Shown one piece after another: positions 37,549-47,282 of a DNA stretch of 64,000 bases. The stretch covers positions 59,577-123,576 of the forward strand of contig JAJKFH010000566.1 in the NCBI GenBank assembly GCA_023333565.1, given 5' to 3'. A program made the position numbers and the translations under genes. Each line of letters opens with the position of its first letter. Positions within the stretch are counted from its first letter, which is position 1. The notes under the pieces are model-generated. The model searched no databases, had not been told where the DNA came from, and saw nothing but the letters and a program-made list of their open reading frames with translations. Source of the DNA: Puffinus mauretanicus. Its lineage: Eukaryota; Chordata; Aves; Procellariiformes; Procellariidae.

Positions 37549-38117
37549 TGTCGTGATTTAAACCGAGCTGACCACCGAGCACCACGCAGCCGCTCGCTCA
37601 CTCCCCCCACAATGGGATGGGGAAGAGAATCAGAAGGGAAAAAGTGAGAAAACTCGTGGGTTGAGACAAAGACAGTTTAACAGGTAAAGCCGCACACACA
37701 AGCAAAGCAAAACAAGGAATTCATTCACTACTTCCCATCGGCAGGCAGGTGTTCAGCCATCCCCAGGAAAGCAGTGGTCTATCATGCATAACGGTTACTC
37801 AGGAAGACAAACGCCATCACTCCGAACATCCCCCCTTCTTCTTCTTCACCCAGCCTTATATGCTAAGCATGACATCATATGGTATGGAATAGCCCATTGG
37901 CCAGCTGGGCCAGCTGTCCTGGCCACGCTCCCTCCCAGCCCCCCGCGCACCTGGCAGGGCACGGGAAGATGAAAAGTCCTTGACTAGCGTAAACATTACT
38001 TAGCAACAACTAAAACATCAGTGTGTTATCAACATTATTCTCATACTACATCCAAAACACAGCACTATAGCAGTTAATAGGAAGAAAATCAACTCTATCC
38101 CAGCCGAAACCAGGACA
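37549..38117 (-). mobile_element. Younger LTR nested inside the older provirus 3' LTR
   Basis: Read on the minus strand, this 569-bp LTR starts TGTCCTGGTTTCGGCTGGGA at 38117 and ends TTAAATCACGACA at 37549. It is closely similar to the solo LTR at 34457-35051, including the region GGCTGAACACCTGCCTGCC and the end segment with CAACCCACGAGTTTTCTCAC. The CRE-like site is TGATGTCA (37870-37877 on the plus strand as TGACATCA). About 22 extra bases (38118-38139) separate it from the older LTR on its 5' side. Confidence 0.85.
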
Positions 38118-38940
38118 GTATCCACCCCTAGACTCTAATACACAATTGCTCATCACCCGTCGACCAATGCCCAGCCAGTTCCTGAGCAGCAGCAGTCCCC
38201 CCCCGCCCGGCCAACTCCCCCCAGTTCATATAGCGAGCATGACGTCATATGGTATGGAATACCCCGTAGGCCAGTTTGGGTCAGCTATCCTGGCTGTGCC
38301 CCCTCTCAGCTTCTCACTGGCAGGGCATGAGAAGCTGAAAAGTCCTCGACTATGTAAGCACTACTTAGCAACAACTAAAACATCAGCGTGTTATCAACAT
38401 TATTCTCATACTGAATCCAAAATACAGCACTATACCAGCTACTAGGAAAAAAACTGATTCTATACCAGGACAGTATATACCATACCATCTATGTCATGCC
38501 CAGGTCCCACACTTTCCAATACATTCCAATTAATCATCACCACCTTTCCTGTCGTTTGATATATACACACAGATATCATTCCCTTAGTCTATGCGCCATC
38601 CCTATAAAATGTTCGTTGAGTTCATTTAGTCCATGACTTTGGGCTCCATCTGTCAGAACAGTCCTTCAGGGCAGGAGAGATGGTGCATGGTGTTGGACTG
38701 TTGCATCCTGAAGCCAGTTCTGGTTCCATTATCACTGTGCTTATCCGGTTCTATCATCGCTGCACTTTGCTCGGTTTCATCAGAGTTTATTCTTCATTAA
38801 TCTGGGTGATTCTTACTGTAATACCATGGATATGGCATATAGCCACCAGAGAAGTGATGATATACAGTATTATATAGCAATTAACATTATACAATTCAAA
38901 TAATTGGTATTCTCACCAAAATCAAATCCCCTTGAGGTAC

Positions 38941-39960
38941 TCATTGGACTTCCCCATCCTCCCGCATCACCCATCCTCCCACATCACCCACCAAGTGCAC
39001 CCAGGTCCTTGAGCAAAAGCAATCCCACAAATGGGTTTTCCCTTGCCAGAGGCAGGAGTAACCCAGACTGTCTTCCCCAGCATTTTTTTTTATGTGCACG
39101 ACAGGAACTTTATCTTCATCTACAGTACATAAGAGTTTTGACTGGGCAGGGCCAGCTCGATTCACAGATCCCCTGGTGTTACTAACCAGGTGGCTTTTGC
39201 TAAATGTGTATCCCAATGTTTGAATGTCCCACCATCCATTGCTCTCAGTGTCTTTTTTAACAGTCCACTGTATCGTTCGATTTTCCTGGGGCCTGGTGCA
39301 TGGTAGGGGATGTGATAGACCCACTCAATGCCATGCTCTTTGGCCCAGGTGTCTATGAGGTTGTTTCAGAAATGAGTCCCGTTGTCTGACTCAATTCTTT
39401 CTGGGGTGCCATGTCGCCATAGAACTTGCTTTTCAAAGCCCAGGATGGTGTTCCGGGCAGTGGCATGGGGCACAGGATACGTTTCCAACCATCCGGTGGT
39501 TGCTTCCACCATGGTGAGCACACAGCGTTTCCCTTAGCGGATTTGTGGGAGTGTGATATAATCGATCTATCTGTCAGGTCACCCCATACTTATATTTCAA
39601 CCATCATCCCCCATACCAGAGAGGCTTTACTCGCTTGGCTTGCTTGATTGCAGCGCATATTTTACATTCATGGATAACCTATGCAATAGCATCCATGGTC
39701 AAGTCCACCCCTCGATCACGAGCCCATCTATATGTTGCATCTCTTCCTTGATGGCCTGAGGTGTCATGGGCCCACCAAGCTATAAATAATTCACCTTTTT
39801 GTTGCCAGTCCAGATCTACCTGAGCCACTTCAATCTTAGCAGCCTGGTCCACCTGCTGGTTGTTTTGGTGTTCTTCAGTGGCCCGACTCTTGGGTACTGA
39901 GCATCTACGTGATGCACTTTTACAGCCAGGTTCTCTACTTGGGCAGCGATATCTTGCCAC
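38941..39960 (-). pseudogene. Retroviral integrase region (broken)
   Basis: The zinc-binding N-terminal domain is visible as HDTSGHQGRDATYRWARDRG followed, across an in-frame stop near 39680, by HECKIC. The catalytic core shows ESDNGTHF immediately followed by an in-frame TGA at 39368-39366. A C-terminal part ending WVMREDGEV is in the 39324-38941 frame after a shift. The enzyme inserts retroviral DNA into host DNA; this copy is inactive. Confidence 0.85.
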
Positions 39961-40600
39961 AATGCAGCAGCCCAGATGGGTTTACCTCTGCGCTGCCAGT
40001 TGTTCTGCTTCCACTGCTGCAACCATCCCCACAGGGCATTTGCCACCATCCATGAGTCAGTATAAAGATAAAGTACTGGCCATTTTTCTCATTCAGCAAT
40101 GTCCAAGGCCAGCTGGATGGCTTTCACCTCTGCAAACTGGCTCGATTCACCTTCTCCTTCAGCAGTTTCTGCGACTTGTCGTGTAGGACTCCATACAGCA
40201 GCTTTCCATCTCTGATGTTTTCCACAATATGACAGGATCCATCTGTAAACAGGACATACTGCTTTTCATTTCATGGTAATTTATTATACAGTGGGGCCTC
40301 TTCAGCACACGTCACCTCCTCCTCTGGGGATATGCTGAAATCTTTACCTTCCGGCCAGTCCGTGATCTGCTGGGCGACTGGGGTTTCCTATTCGGGCCCG
40401 TTGTGTGATCAGCGCGACCCACTTACTCCACGTTGCATCGGTTGCATGATGTCTAGAGGGGACCCTCCCTTTGAACATCCAGCCCAGCACCGGTAGTCGG
40501 GGTGCCAGGAGGAGCTGTGCTTCAGTGCCAACCACTTCTGAAGCAGCTCGAATCCCTTCATATGCTGCCAATATCTCCTTCTCAGTTGGAGCATAGCGAG
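39880..40600 (-). pseudogene. Retroviral RNase H region (broken)
   Basis: This region continues pol after the RT stop, spread over several frames: 40571-40344 (AAYEGIRAASEVVGTEAQLL) and 40049-39816 (MVANALWGWLQQWKQNNWQR). Between them, near 40210-40245, a TDGSC motif, the start of the RNase H active site, can be read on the minus strand. At least two frameshifts separate the pieces. Confidence 0.8.
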
Positions 40601-40613
40601 CCTCGGATCCTCT

Positions 40614-41852
40614 CTATCCCCGACTCCAGAACCCTAAGGGTCGACCTCGAGTCTCCCCTGGTGCTTTCTGCCGGAGGCTCCAGGTAGGACTATTCTCCCC
40701 GGCTGCGGTGTAGAGCACATTCTTCACATCTTGTCCTGCCCGGACTGGCCCAAGGGCTACTGCCTGAACTATCTCCTGTTTCATTTGTTCAAAGGCTTGT
40801 TGTTGCTCAGGGCCCCATTTGAAATTGTTCTTCTTCCTGGTCACGTGATAGAGAGGGCTTACGATTTGGCTGTAATCTGGAATATGCATTCTCCAAAAAC
40901 CCACAACACCTAAGAAAGCTTGTGTTTTCTTTTTGCTAGTTGGTGGGGACATGGCTGTTATGTTATTGATCACATTCGTTGGGATCTGATGATGTCCGTC
41001 CTGCCATTTTACTCCTAAAAATTGGATCTCCTGTGCAGGTCCCTTGACCTTACTTCGTTTTATGGCAAAGTCGGCCTTCAGAAGGATTTGGACTATTCTC
41101 TCCCCTTTCTCAAAAACTTCTTCTGCTGTGTTGCCCCACACGATGATGTCATCAATGTATTGCAGGTGTTCCGGAGCCTCACCCTGTTCCAGTGTGGTGT
41201 GGATCAGTCCATGGCAAATGGCAGGGCTGTGTTTCCACCCCTGGGGCAGTCGGTTCCAGGTGTACTGGACACCCCTCCAAGTGAAAGCAAACTGTGGCCT
41301 GCACTCTGCCGCCAAAGGGATGGAGAAGAAGGCATTAGCGATATCAATGGTGGCGTACCACTTGGCTGCCTTTGACTGCAGTTCCTGTTGGAGTTCCAGC
41401 ATGTCTGGCACGGCAGCACTCAGTGGCAGCGTGACTTCGTTCAGGCCACGGTAGTCTGCTATTAGTCTCCATTCTCCATTGGACTTTCGCACTGGCCATA
41501 TGGGACTGTTAAAGGGTGAGCGAGTCTTACTGATCACTTCTTGGCTCTCCAGTCGAAGAATTAGCTCATGGATGGGAAGAAGGGAGCCTCGGTTGGTGCG
41601 GTATTGCCGCCGGTGCACTGTCGTGGTAGCGACTGGTACCTGCTGTTCTTCAACTCTCAGCAACCCCACAACAGAAGGGTCTTCCAAGACACCAGGCAAG
41701 GTGGACAGCTGTTTAATTTCCTCCATCTTGAGGGCAGCTACACCAAAAGCCCACCGGTACCCTTTTGGGTCCTTGAAATACCGTCTCCTGAGGTGTCTAT
41801 GCCAAGGATGCACGGAGCCTCTGGGCCAGTCACAATGGGGTGCTTCTGCCAC
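40614..41852 (-). pseudogene. Retroviral reverse transcriptase frame (412 codons, ERV pol)
   Basis: This is the longest open frame in the window. It carries the retroviral RT signature motifs: SPFNSPIWPVRK, an LPQGW...SPAICH block, and the catalytic YIDDI box encoded at about 41136-41160. The thumb/connection region, with FLGVVGFWRMHIP, follows. In the retrovirus it would copy genomic RNA to DNA. The frame enters from a different frame than the preceding protease (a shift near 41790) and stops at 40614, before RNase H. It is a fossil pol segment and not a host gene. Confidence 0.92.
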
Positions 41853-42000
41853 TCATTCCCGGTTAGGCTCACTTTGGCCTCCAGTACAGTTAACTCTTGG
41901 GATCCCCCTGTCACTCCAGAAATACAAATGGGTTCTGCCCCTTTATAGCTTGATGGCATCAGGGTATGCTGTGCACCTTCCATCTGACAAGACATTTTCA

Positions 42001-45000
42001 AAGGTAACTAAAACTGCATATGAAGCATATTGGGACAGCTAAATTGTTGATCTTCCCTCAATACTTTCTAGCAGTGAGAAGTTAGCAGCTGCATCTCAGC
42101 TGCGCTATCAAACAAAAAAAACAGGACTCAGGAAATTAGCTTTATCTACTACTGGAATATTAAGTTCTTTTAGTTTACATGAGGACAACAGCAATGCTTC
42201 ATCTGCATGGGTTTGCAGAGAGTGAAATAAAGAGTCAGGACATAGAGTAGCCTTCAGCATTAGTTGACTGGATCATTCATTTTTGTAGACAGCCATATTT
42301 AGATGCCAATCCCAATAATCAGGTCCGAAGAAATTCAAATTGCTATAATTTCTTGTAAGCAAACTGTTTGTTGGGACTTAGGAAAATGACTAGTAATTTT
42401 ATTTAATTTAAAGCCGGCAACTGCAAGTGTTAGAAATCCAATAGTCTCTTTAAATCTCATGAAGGCAAACAAAATTATTCCTTGTGTGATTTGATGCACA
42501 AAATTTACTGATGCAACACTTTAAAAAAGCGCTGAGTCATTTTGGGGCATTTTTCTTTCCTAGTATTAGAAGTGAAATCTCTCATTTTTACAGGTCTCTA
42601 ATCTCCCTTCTGAACTAAAGACTCTGAAAACCTCCCCTGTACAACAGCGTTCAGAGCACTTAATTACGCTTTTCAGAATAGTTCAAAATTAGAATACTAA
42701 TTATGATAGTCAGATGTGTTTAGGTACAGTTACAGACAGATTTAAAAGACTCATTTTTAAGTGTGTAAGAGAATCTGCCACAAGATACGTAGAAACAACC
42801 ACCTGGAGCAAGCATGCGTAACATGTATGTAGAGATGCAATGAAAAATTTAATCTTTCACAGATCTACTAAACACTCTTTCAACTGTTTGCCCTTGCTCT
42901 CCATCTCTCCCCCATCTGCTCTGCTCTTCTGCTGTCTGGACTGCTTCTTCACCTCTCCCGTTTCTGTTTGCACAGAGAAAGAATTCGGGAATCGTGACCT
43001 TGCAGCTTTGACTTTGCAACACTTAATAGCGTTTGTATGGTACAACTCACTTGGTGGGTCCAAAAGAAAGGCCACAGAAGTATTTAGACCACAGCTGCTC
43101 AGGGCCTCTATTGCCTATCAGAAGTGTCAGCCAGCCAGCTTCGATACTGGGATATTCTGCTTCTTGGAGTATACTGTGATTTACCCAATATATCATATAT
43201 ATGATACATGCTATGATCTGTATCATATTTTAATATATACTGGTGTATGCCAATGATTCATCTTCAGCCTCCTTAAATATGGAACAAATGCCATCTAATT
43301 AGGATGTGTGCCCAAAGGCATACACGCAGTGTCACTTCTGTATTAAGTGACTTACTGCATTTTCTGCCTTAATACATAAACTGATTGCAACAGCTAAGTT
43401 CAGGTCTGCTCTCCTGTCTCAATGATCAGGCACAACTGCTTACGCCCACAATGATTGTTATTTGTGCTATACTAAAATCTGAAGCTTCCAAGTAGAGATG
43501 TCAGTCATCTACTAGGAACTTGCAAACACCTCTTCTGCCCACAACTGGTAGGCAAACAAGCCCAGGTACAGCTTCTCAAATCTAAGACTCCAACATTGCC
43601 TTGAAATTGAGTTTCTGTATTTCAGATAGCCAGTACCTGGACGTCTGAAGATCCGTGACAGACAACAGCAGCACTGTGCTCCTCCGCTGGTACGGGCTCC
43701 CTCACGCCGCGACACTGCCACACCACAAGCCAGCTCTAGGGTCACCTGAGCTTGAGCCCGTGCAACGTAACACAATCCCCCCCACCACCTCCGCCCGTCT
43801 GGGTTAGCTAACAGCCTGCAGCATCAGGTGAGCCAAACGCTTCCCATGCGCTTTTGCTTTCACTCTCCACCTCTAGCCCAACAGCAGGCTTCCATGTGAG
43901 CCTCAACTCCCACCCTGCCCCCTGTGCGGCTGTTCGGCGGGACTGAGCTCCCAGGTCAGATTCGTGACCGCTTCAATTCGCAACCTTCAGGATAAACTGA
44001 GCATCACCCTGGGTAGCAGCAGCAGGGACTTGTCGCACATCCAAGGGCAGTGTCTGGCCTCATTTCTCGGAGACCAGCAGCCTTGGGATCAGCTTCTGAA
44101 CTCTCCCCAGGAGAAGCAGGGACACGGGGAGCACAGAGTGCAGCTAACCTCAGGAAGCAAAACGCATCATGTTCCCAAGCTGCCCGCAAGCTTCATGGCA
44201 CAGAGGGGGAAGGACACTTTGCAGCAACCACTCTGCTAAGAAGTGATCTCTGTCCACAACAGAGAGGGCAAGAGTCTCCTGAACCTTCACCTAACATATT
44301 TACTGAGGCTGCCATTAGCTCAGAAAGTTTGAGGAGACAATCTGAGACCAGAGTCACAGCAGAATGTAAATACAGAATTTTTTTACAGGTCAGCTAAAAA
44401 TTTTGAGAAACAGGCAGTAAGGATAACTCCTTTACTCTCTTATCTCCTATTTCAAAAACATAATTCTGGAAGGGCTTTTCAGTGTGTTCTTGCACAGGTC
44501 TTTGTATTCCCACCCATACAGCAGGAGCCCAACTTAATATTGCTACATGCATAGTTAGGCAATTTAGGCTTTGTCTACCTGGTGACATTGTAAGTTTTAT
44601 TGCTGCAATTCCTCACTTCGGAGGTATTTTCAGGGGAAAGCTAGATTTAAAAAAAGCACCAGTCCTAGCATAAAAATTCTAGAATTCTCCCAAATATGGA
44701 TAATTATCTTATACCTGTAAGTTTCTCCAAAAGAAGAAACTCTAAGGTGTTTCTGCAACTACTACAATAAGATACTGTGCATTCACAATTATTTTTTTTA
44801 AAATGCATCTTCAAACTGATACAGGTTACTGATCATGCAAAACATGCATTCTTGTGAGAAGAGAAACTGCAGCTGTCGCTACATTCAGGCGAGAGCACCT
44901 TTAGGGATGTCCAACGCTAACAACACTGCTCATCAACTGATTCACTGTCCCAGTCCTGCCTGCACACAAGCAGCTAGGGAAAGGTGACCAAGCACACCAT

Positions 45001-46130
45001 TTTGTTTTTCTTAGTTTTAGCTGTGCACTGAGAACGACCTGATTCTCTATACTTAACAGCAAGAAATGCTTCATCAAGAGAAGCTCACGCGAAGACAGAA
45101 AAGCAGTATTACAGATGAGTTGTGAGAGACATTGCTTTTCCACAGCCACCATATGAAAGGAAGTACGGGGACATTTCAGCCACAGGAACCTACATGTACA
45201 GGTGAGAATAAGAACACAGGCTGTTTCCACATTAAACTTGGTACCATATGAAATTTGACTAGAGAGCTTTACAAAATATGTAAAAATGTTTGGACAGGAC
45301 TTCCATAGGAGGTGGATGACCAACTGAAGTACGTAAGAACTATCTTGCTTTAGACACAGTACTTTTTATCCTAGTGCTTCACAAAGCAAGGCTATGCAAC
45401 CACAGCATTTGTCCCTGCTACATGTTAGGCACATCTGCAAGTTTAACCGAAATGTTGCAAAAGAGTAGAGGTCTAAAATATTTCTAGTTGTAAGAGACCA
45501 AAGACTAGACAGACCCAAATTAATGGTCTTATTCAGAATAAAGACAATAATATGAGCTCAGTACTTGGTCTGCACAGACTGCCGGCAACCCAAGTAATCC
45601 GAGCAGGTACTATCCTTTAGCCCACCGGTGGCAGATGAGCACTGGAAGGAGACAGTCGCAGGCTATGGAGGATAGGATGGGATCATTGAGCTTGGGGGAA
45701 ATAAAGACACTAGACACTGGGTGCACGTATCAATTTAGAGATACCCGCTTTCCTTAGTATACCTTCATAATGGAACAGCCACCTGTTTTTGTACTGAATG
45801 TTTCTTAAAGACCAAAGAAAAAGGCTTTTCTAAAAACTGTAGCAAGACAGATGGATGCGAATGAGAGATTTGGCTGTTTAGCTAGCAGAATTGTTAGAAA
45901 AATACCTAAAGTGAGGAAGCAAGGCAAGGATACAGAGCAAAGGAGCAGGAGGAAATGAGATTGAGTCCTCCCTAAGTGTCAGAGAGGACTTTCACAACAT
46001 AGTGCTTTCCTCAGCATGCACTTCCCTAAATATAGTCTTTATACTACACATCGCAAGAAAAAACCTGCGACTCGCTGAAGACTGCTGGAATCCGAGGTAA
46101 AACCCAAACACGCTTAGTACACAAATCCCT
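42001..46130 (-). other. NADK2 intron 1, 5' portion without recognised elements
   Basis: These are about 4 kb between the truncated provirus and the CpG island. Open frames of up to 140 codons occur (for example 42840-43256 plus, 43964-44239 plus, 44901-45323 minus), but I recognise no domain, splice arrangement or repeat consensus. A short ATAT-rich patch lies near 43187-43243. Confidence 0.6.
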
Positions 46131-46512
46131 CGGTAATTTGCAATCGATGAACGAAGGGCAGTTCAGAGGCGCTGCTCGCATCCCTCTCCCAGGCTACCGG
46201 GGCGGGCGGCGCGGCTCGCCAGCCCAGAGTCGGGCTCACGGGCCTGGGGACGCGGCGGGACGGGCACGGCTGGCCGGCAGCGGCCGAGCGCGGGGAGAGC
46301 GGCCGCGCCCCCGCTCACCCGCCCCGGCCGCCGGCACCGCCCCGCGCAGCAGGGCGAGGGGAAGCGCCAGGCCCGCTCCGGACACCCGGCCCGCTCCGGA
46401 GCCCGGGCATCGCCTTGGTAACTCCTCACCGCCTCCCCTCAGCCCGGCCCCGCCGCCACCCCGGCGGCAGCGCCGGGGGAGGCCGGGACCGACACCGCCT
46501 CCCGCCGCTCAC

Positions 46513-46896
46513 CAGCTGCTTGAGGTCCTCCTCGGAGAGCCCGGCGTAGCGGTACCGCTGCTGCTCGAACTCATATCGCGTCGTCTTCACCACCACCGCC
46601 ACCCGCGACGGCCGGAACCCGCCGCCCGCCGCCCCCAGCCCGCCGCAGCTCCGCCGCCGCGGCGCGCACGGCCCGGCCCCCGCCGCCGCCGCCCCCCGCC
46701 CTGCCGCCGCGCAGAGGGCGGCGGGGCTCAGGCCACTGAGGGCGAGGAGGCGCCGGCGGGCGCCGCCGAGCAGCGGCAGCGCCAGCAGGGCGGAGGGAGC
46801 CCCCGCCGCCCGCTGGCAGAGCAGCAGGGAACGGCGGGCGGCCGCCCGGCTGGCGAGGCAGAAGGAGCCGTAGAGGAAGCCCCGCGCGGAGGACAT
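46513..46896 (-). CDS. NADK2: NADK2 coding exon 1 (start codon, mitochondrial transit peptide)
   Basis: NADK2 phosphorylates NAD to NADP in the mitochondrial matrix. This 128-codon first exon begins ATG at 46896 (MSSARGFLYGSFCLASRAAA) and ends EEDLKQL with donor GTGAGCGG. The first 90 or so residues are Arg/Ala/Leu-rich with no acidic residue, as expected of a matrix transit peptide, and differ from mammals. From FRPSRVAVVVKTTRYEFEQQ onward it matches human NADK2. The frame is open further upstream to another ATG at 47178, but MSSARGFL-GS-C fits the known vertebrate start. The 12 exons join to 470 residues, against 442 in human. Confidence 0.95.
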
Positions 46897-47171
46897 CGCC
46901 CGGGCTCGCTCCCCCCCGGGGCGGGAGTCGGCGGCCGGCGGGCGGGAGGGCGGGCGCAGCGCTGCCCGGCGGCGGCTGCCCCCGCTCTGAGGCGGCCTCC
47001 GCGCCCGGGCAGCGCTCGGCACACATGGCACGGCCGCGCCGCGGCGCCCCGCCCCTCCCCGCGCGCAGGCGCCGCCTCCACCAATACTGAAGAGCGCCGC
47101 TAGACGCCCACCCTTCGCGGGGGCGGGGCAGGAGCGGTGGGGAGCGCTCCCGAGCCGGGCCCGGCGCCGCG

Positions 47172-47182
47172 TGCGCACGCGC
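47172..47182. promoter_or_regulatory. NRF1-like binding site in NADK2 promoter
   Basis: TGCGCACGCGC fits the NRF1 consensus YGCGCAYGCGCR except for the last base. It lies 276-286 bp upstream of the NADK2 start codon, inside the CpG island. NRF1 commonly drives nuclear genes for mitochondrial proteins, which suits NADK2. Binding is inferred from sequence only. Confidence 0.55.
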
Positions 47183-47272
47183 CCTTCGCGACCAACTGCG
47201 CCGGCCCGAAGACGGGAAGGCGGGGACAGCGCGCGGCGGGTGCTCGCCCTCCCGCGCCTGAGAGCACGAACG

Positions 47273-47282
47273 GCGCGTGCGC
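47273..47282. promoter_or_regulatory. Second NRF1-like site in NADK2 CpG island
   Basis: GCGCGTGCGC is the reverse complement of GCGCACGCGC, the NRF1 core. A third partial match, CGCGCACGTG, lies near 47362-47372. Confidence 0.45.

Larger units (their letters stand above)
37345..38472 (-). mobile_element. 3' LTR of the 38.5-42.0 kb provirus, split by a nested LTR
   Basis: Read on the minus strand, the LTR begins TGTCCTGGTATAGAATCAG at 38472, next to the internal region, and ends near 37345 with GTTATATCACAACA. It is interrupted: 38140-38472 and 37345-37548 are its two parts, separated by a second LTR and a short linker. An intact CRE palindrome TGACGTCA lies at 38240-38247. The 3' part carries an ATT/AAT repeat at about 37497-37522, as does the LTR at the right end of the window. 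Confidence 0.82.
38473..42000 (-). mobile_element. Degenerate ERVL-like provirus, pol region (5' half missing)
   Basis: This is the internal region of an endogenous retrovirus in the same orientation as NADK2. In minus-strand order it carries a protease-like end (about 42000-41740), reverse transcriptase (41852-40614), RNase H (about 40590-39880) and integrase (about 39960-38940), then runs into its 3' LTR. Gag and the 5' LTR are missing: recognisable retroviral sequence stops near 42000. Only about 470 bases lie between the integrase end and the LTR, so there is no room for env, as expected of ERVL-type elements. Frameshifts and stops break every enzyme except the RT frame. Confidence 0.9.
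26115..46512 (-). other. NADK2: NADK2 intron 1 (20.4 kb, rich in mobile elements)
   Basis: This first intron holds most of the younger repeats in the window: CR1 pieces at 27.15, 29.2 and 33.0 kb, a solo LTR at 34.5 kb, and a broken provirus with a nested LTR at 37.3-42.0 kb. Between these the sequence is unremarkable, including 29.5-32.9, 35.1-37.3 and 42.0-46.1 kb. It contains short TA runs near 26250 and 31798. Several open frames of 60-140 codons carry no recognised domain. Confidence 0.85.
8044..46896 (-). other. NADK2: NADK2 gene locus (complete coding sequence)
   Basis: This is the complete mitochondrial NAD kinase 2 gene. Twelve coding exons of 384, 89, 89, 82, 84, 137, 79, 96, 56, 54, 124 and 139 nt join with consistent phases to 1413 nt. 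All introns are GT-AG. The motifs occur in family order: GGDGT (exons 3/4), NTDPE (4), NEVFIGE (7), TGTGSKAW (8), VVDGG...FNDGA (12). Only the UTR limits are uncertain. In people, loss of NADK2 lowers mitochondrial NADP(H) and impairs lysine and polyunsaturated acyl-CoA breakdown. Confidence 0.95.

Noticed and set aside
37345..38472. Consideration of a CRISPR-like or satellite array from the repeated LTR segments
   Set aside because: The repeated parts are two LTR copies with clear TG...CA ends, TATA and CRE sites, not short regularly spaced repeats.
41479..42042. Plus-strand open frames over the provirus (41022-42042)
   Set aside because: They are antisense shadows of the retroviral protease/RT coding strand.
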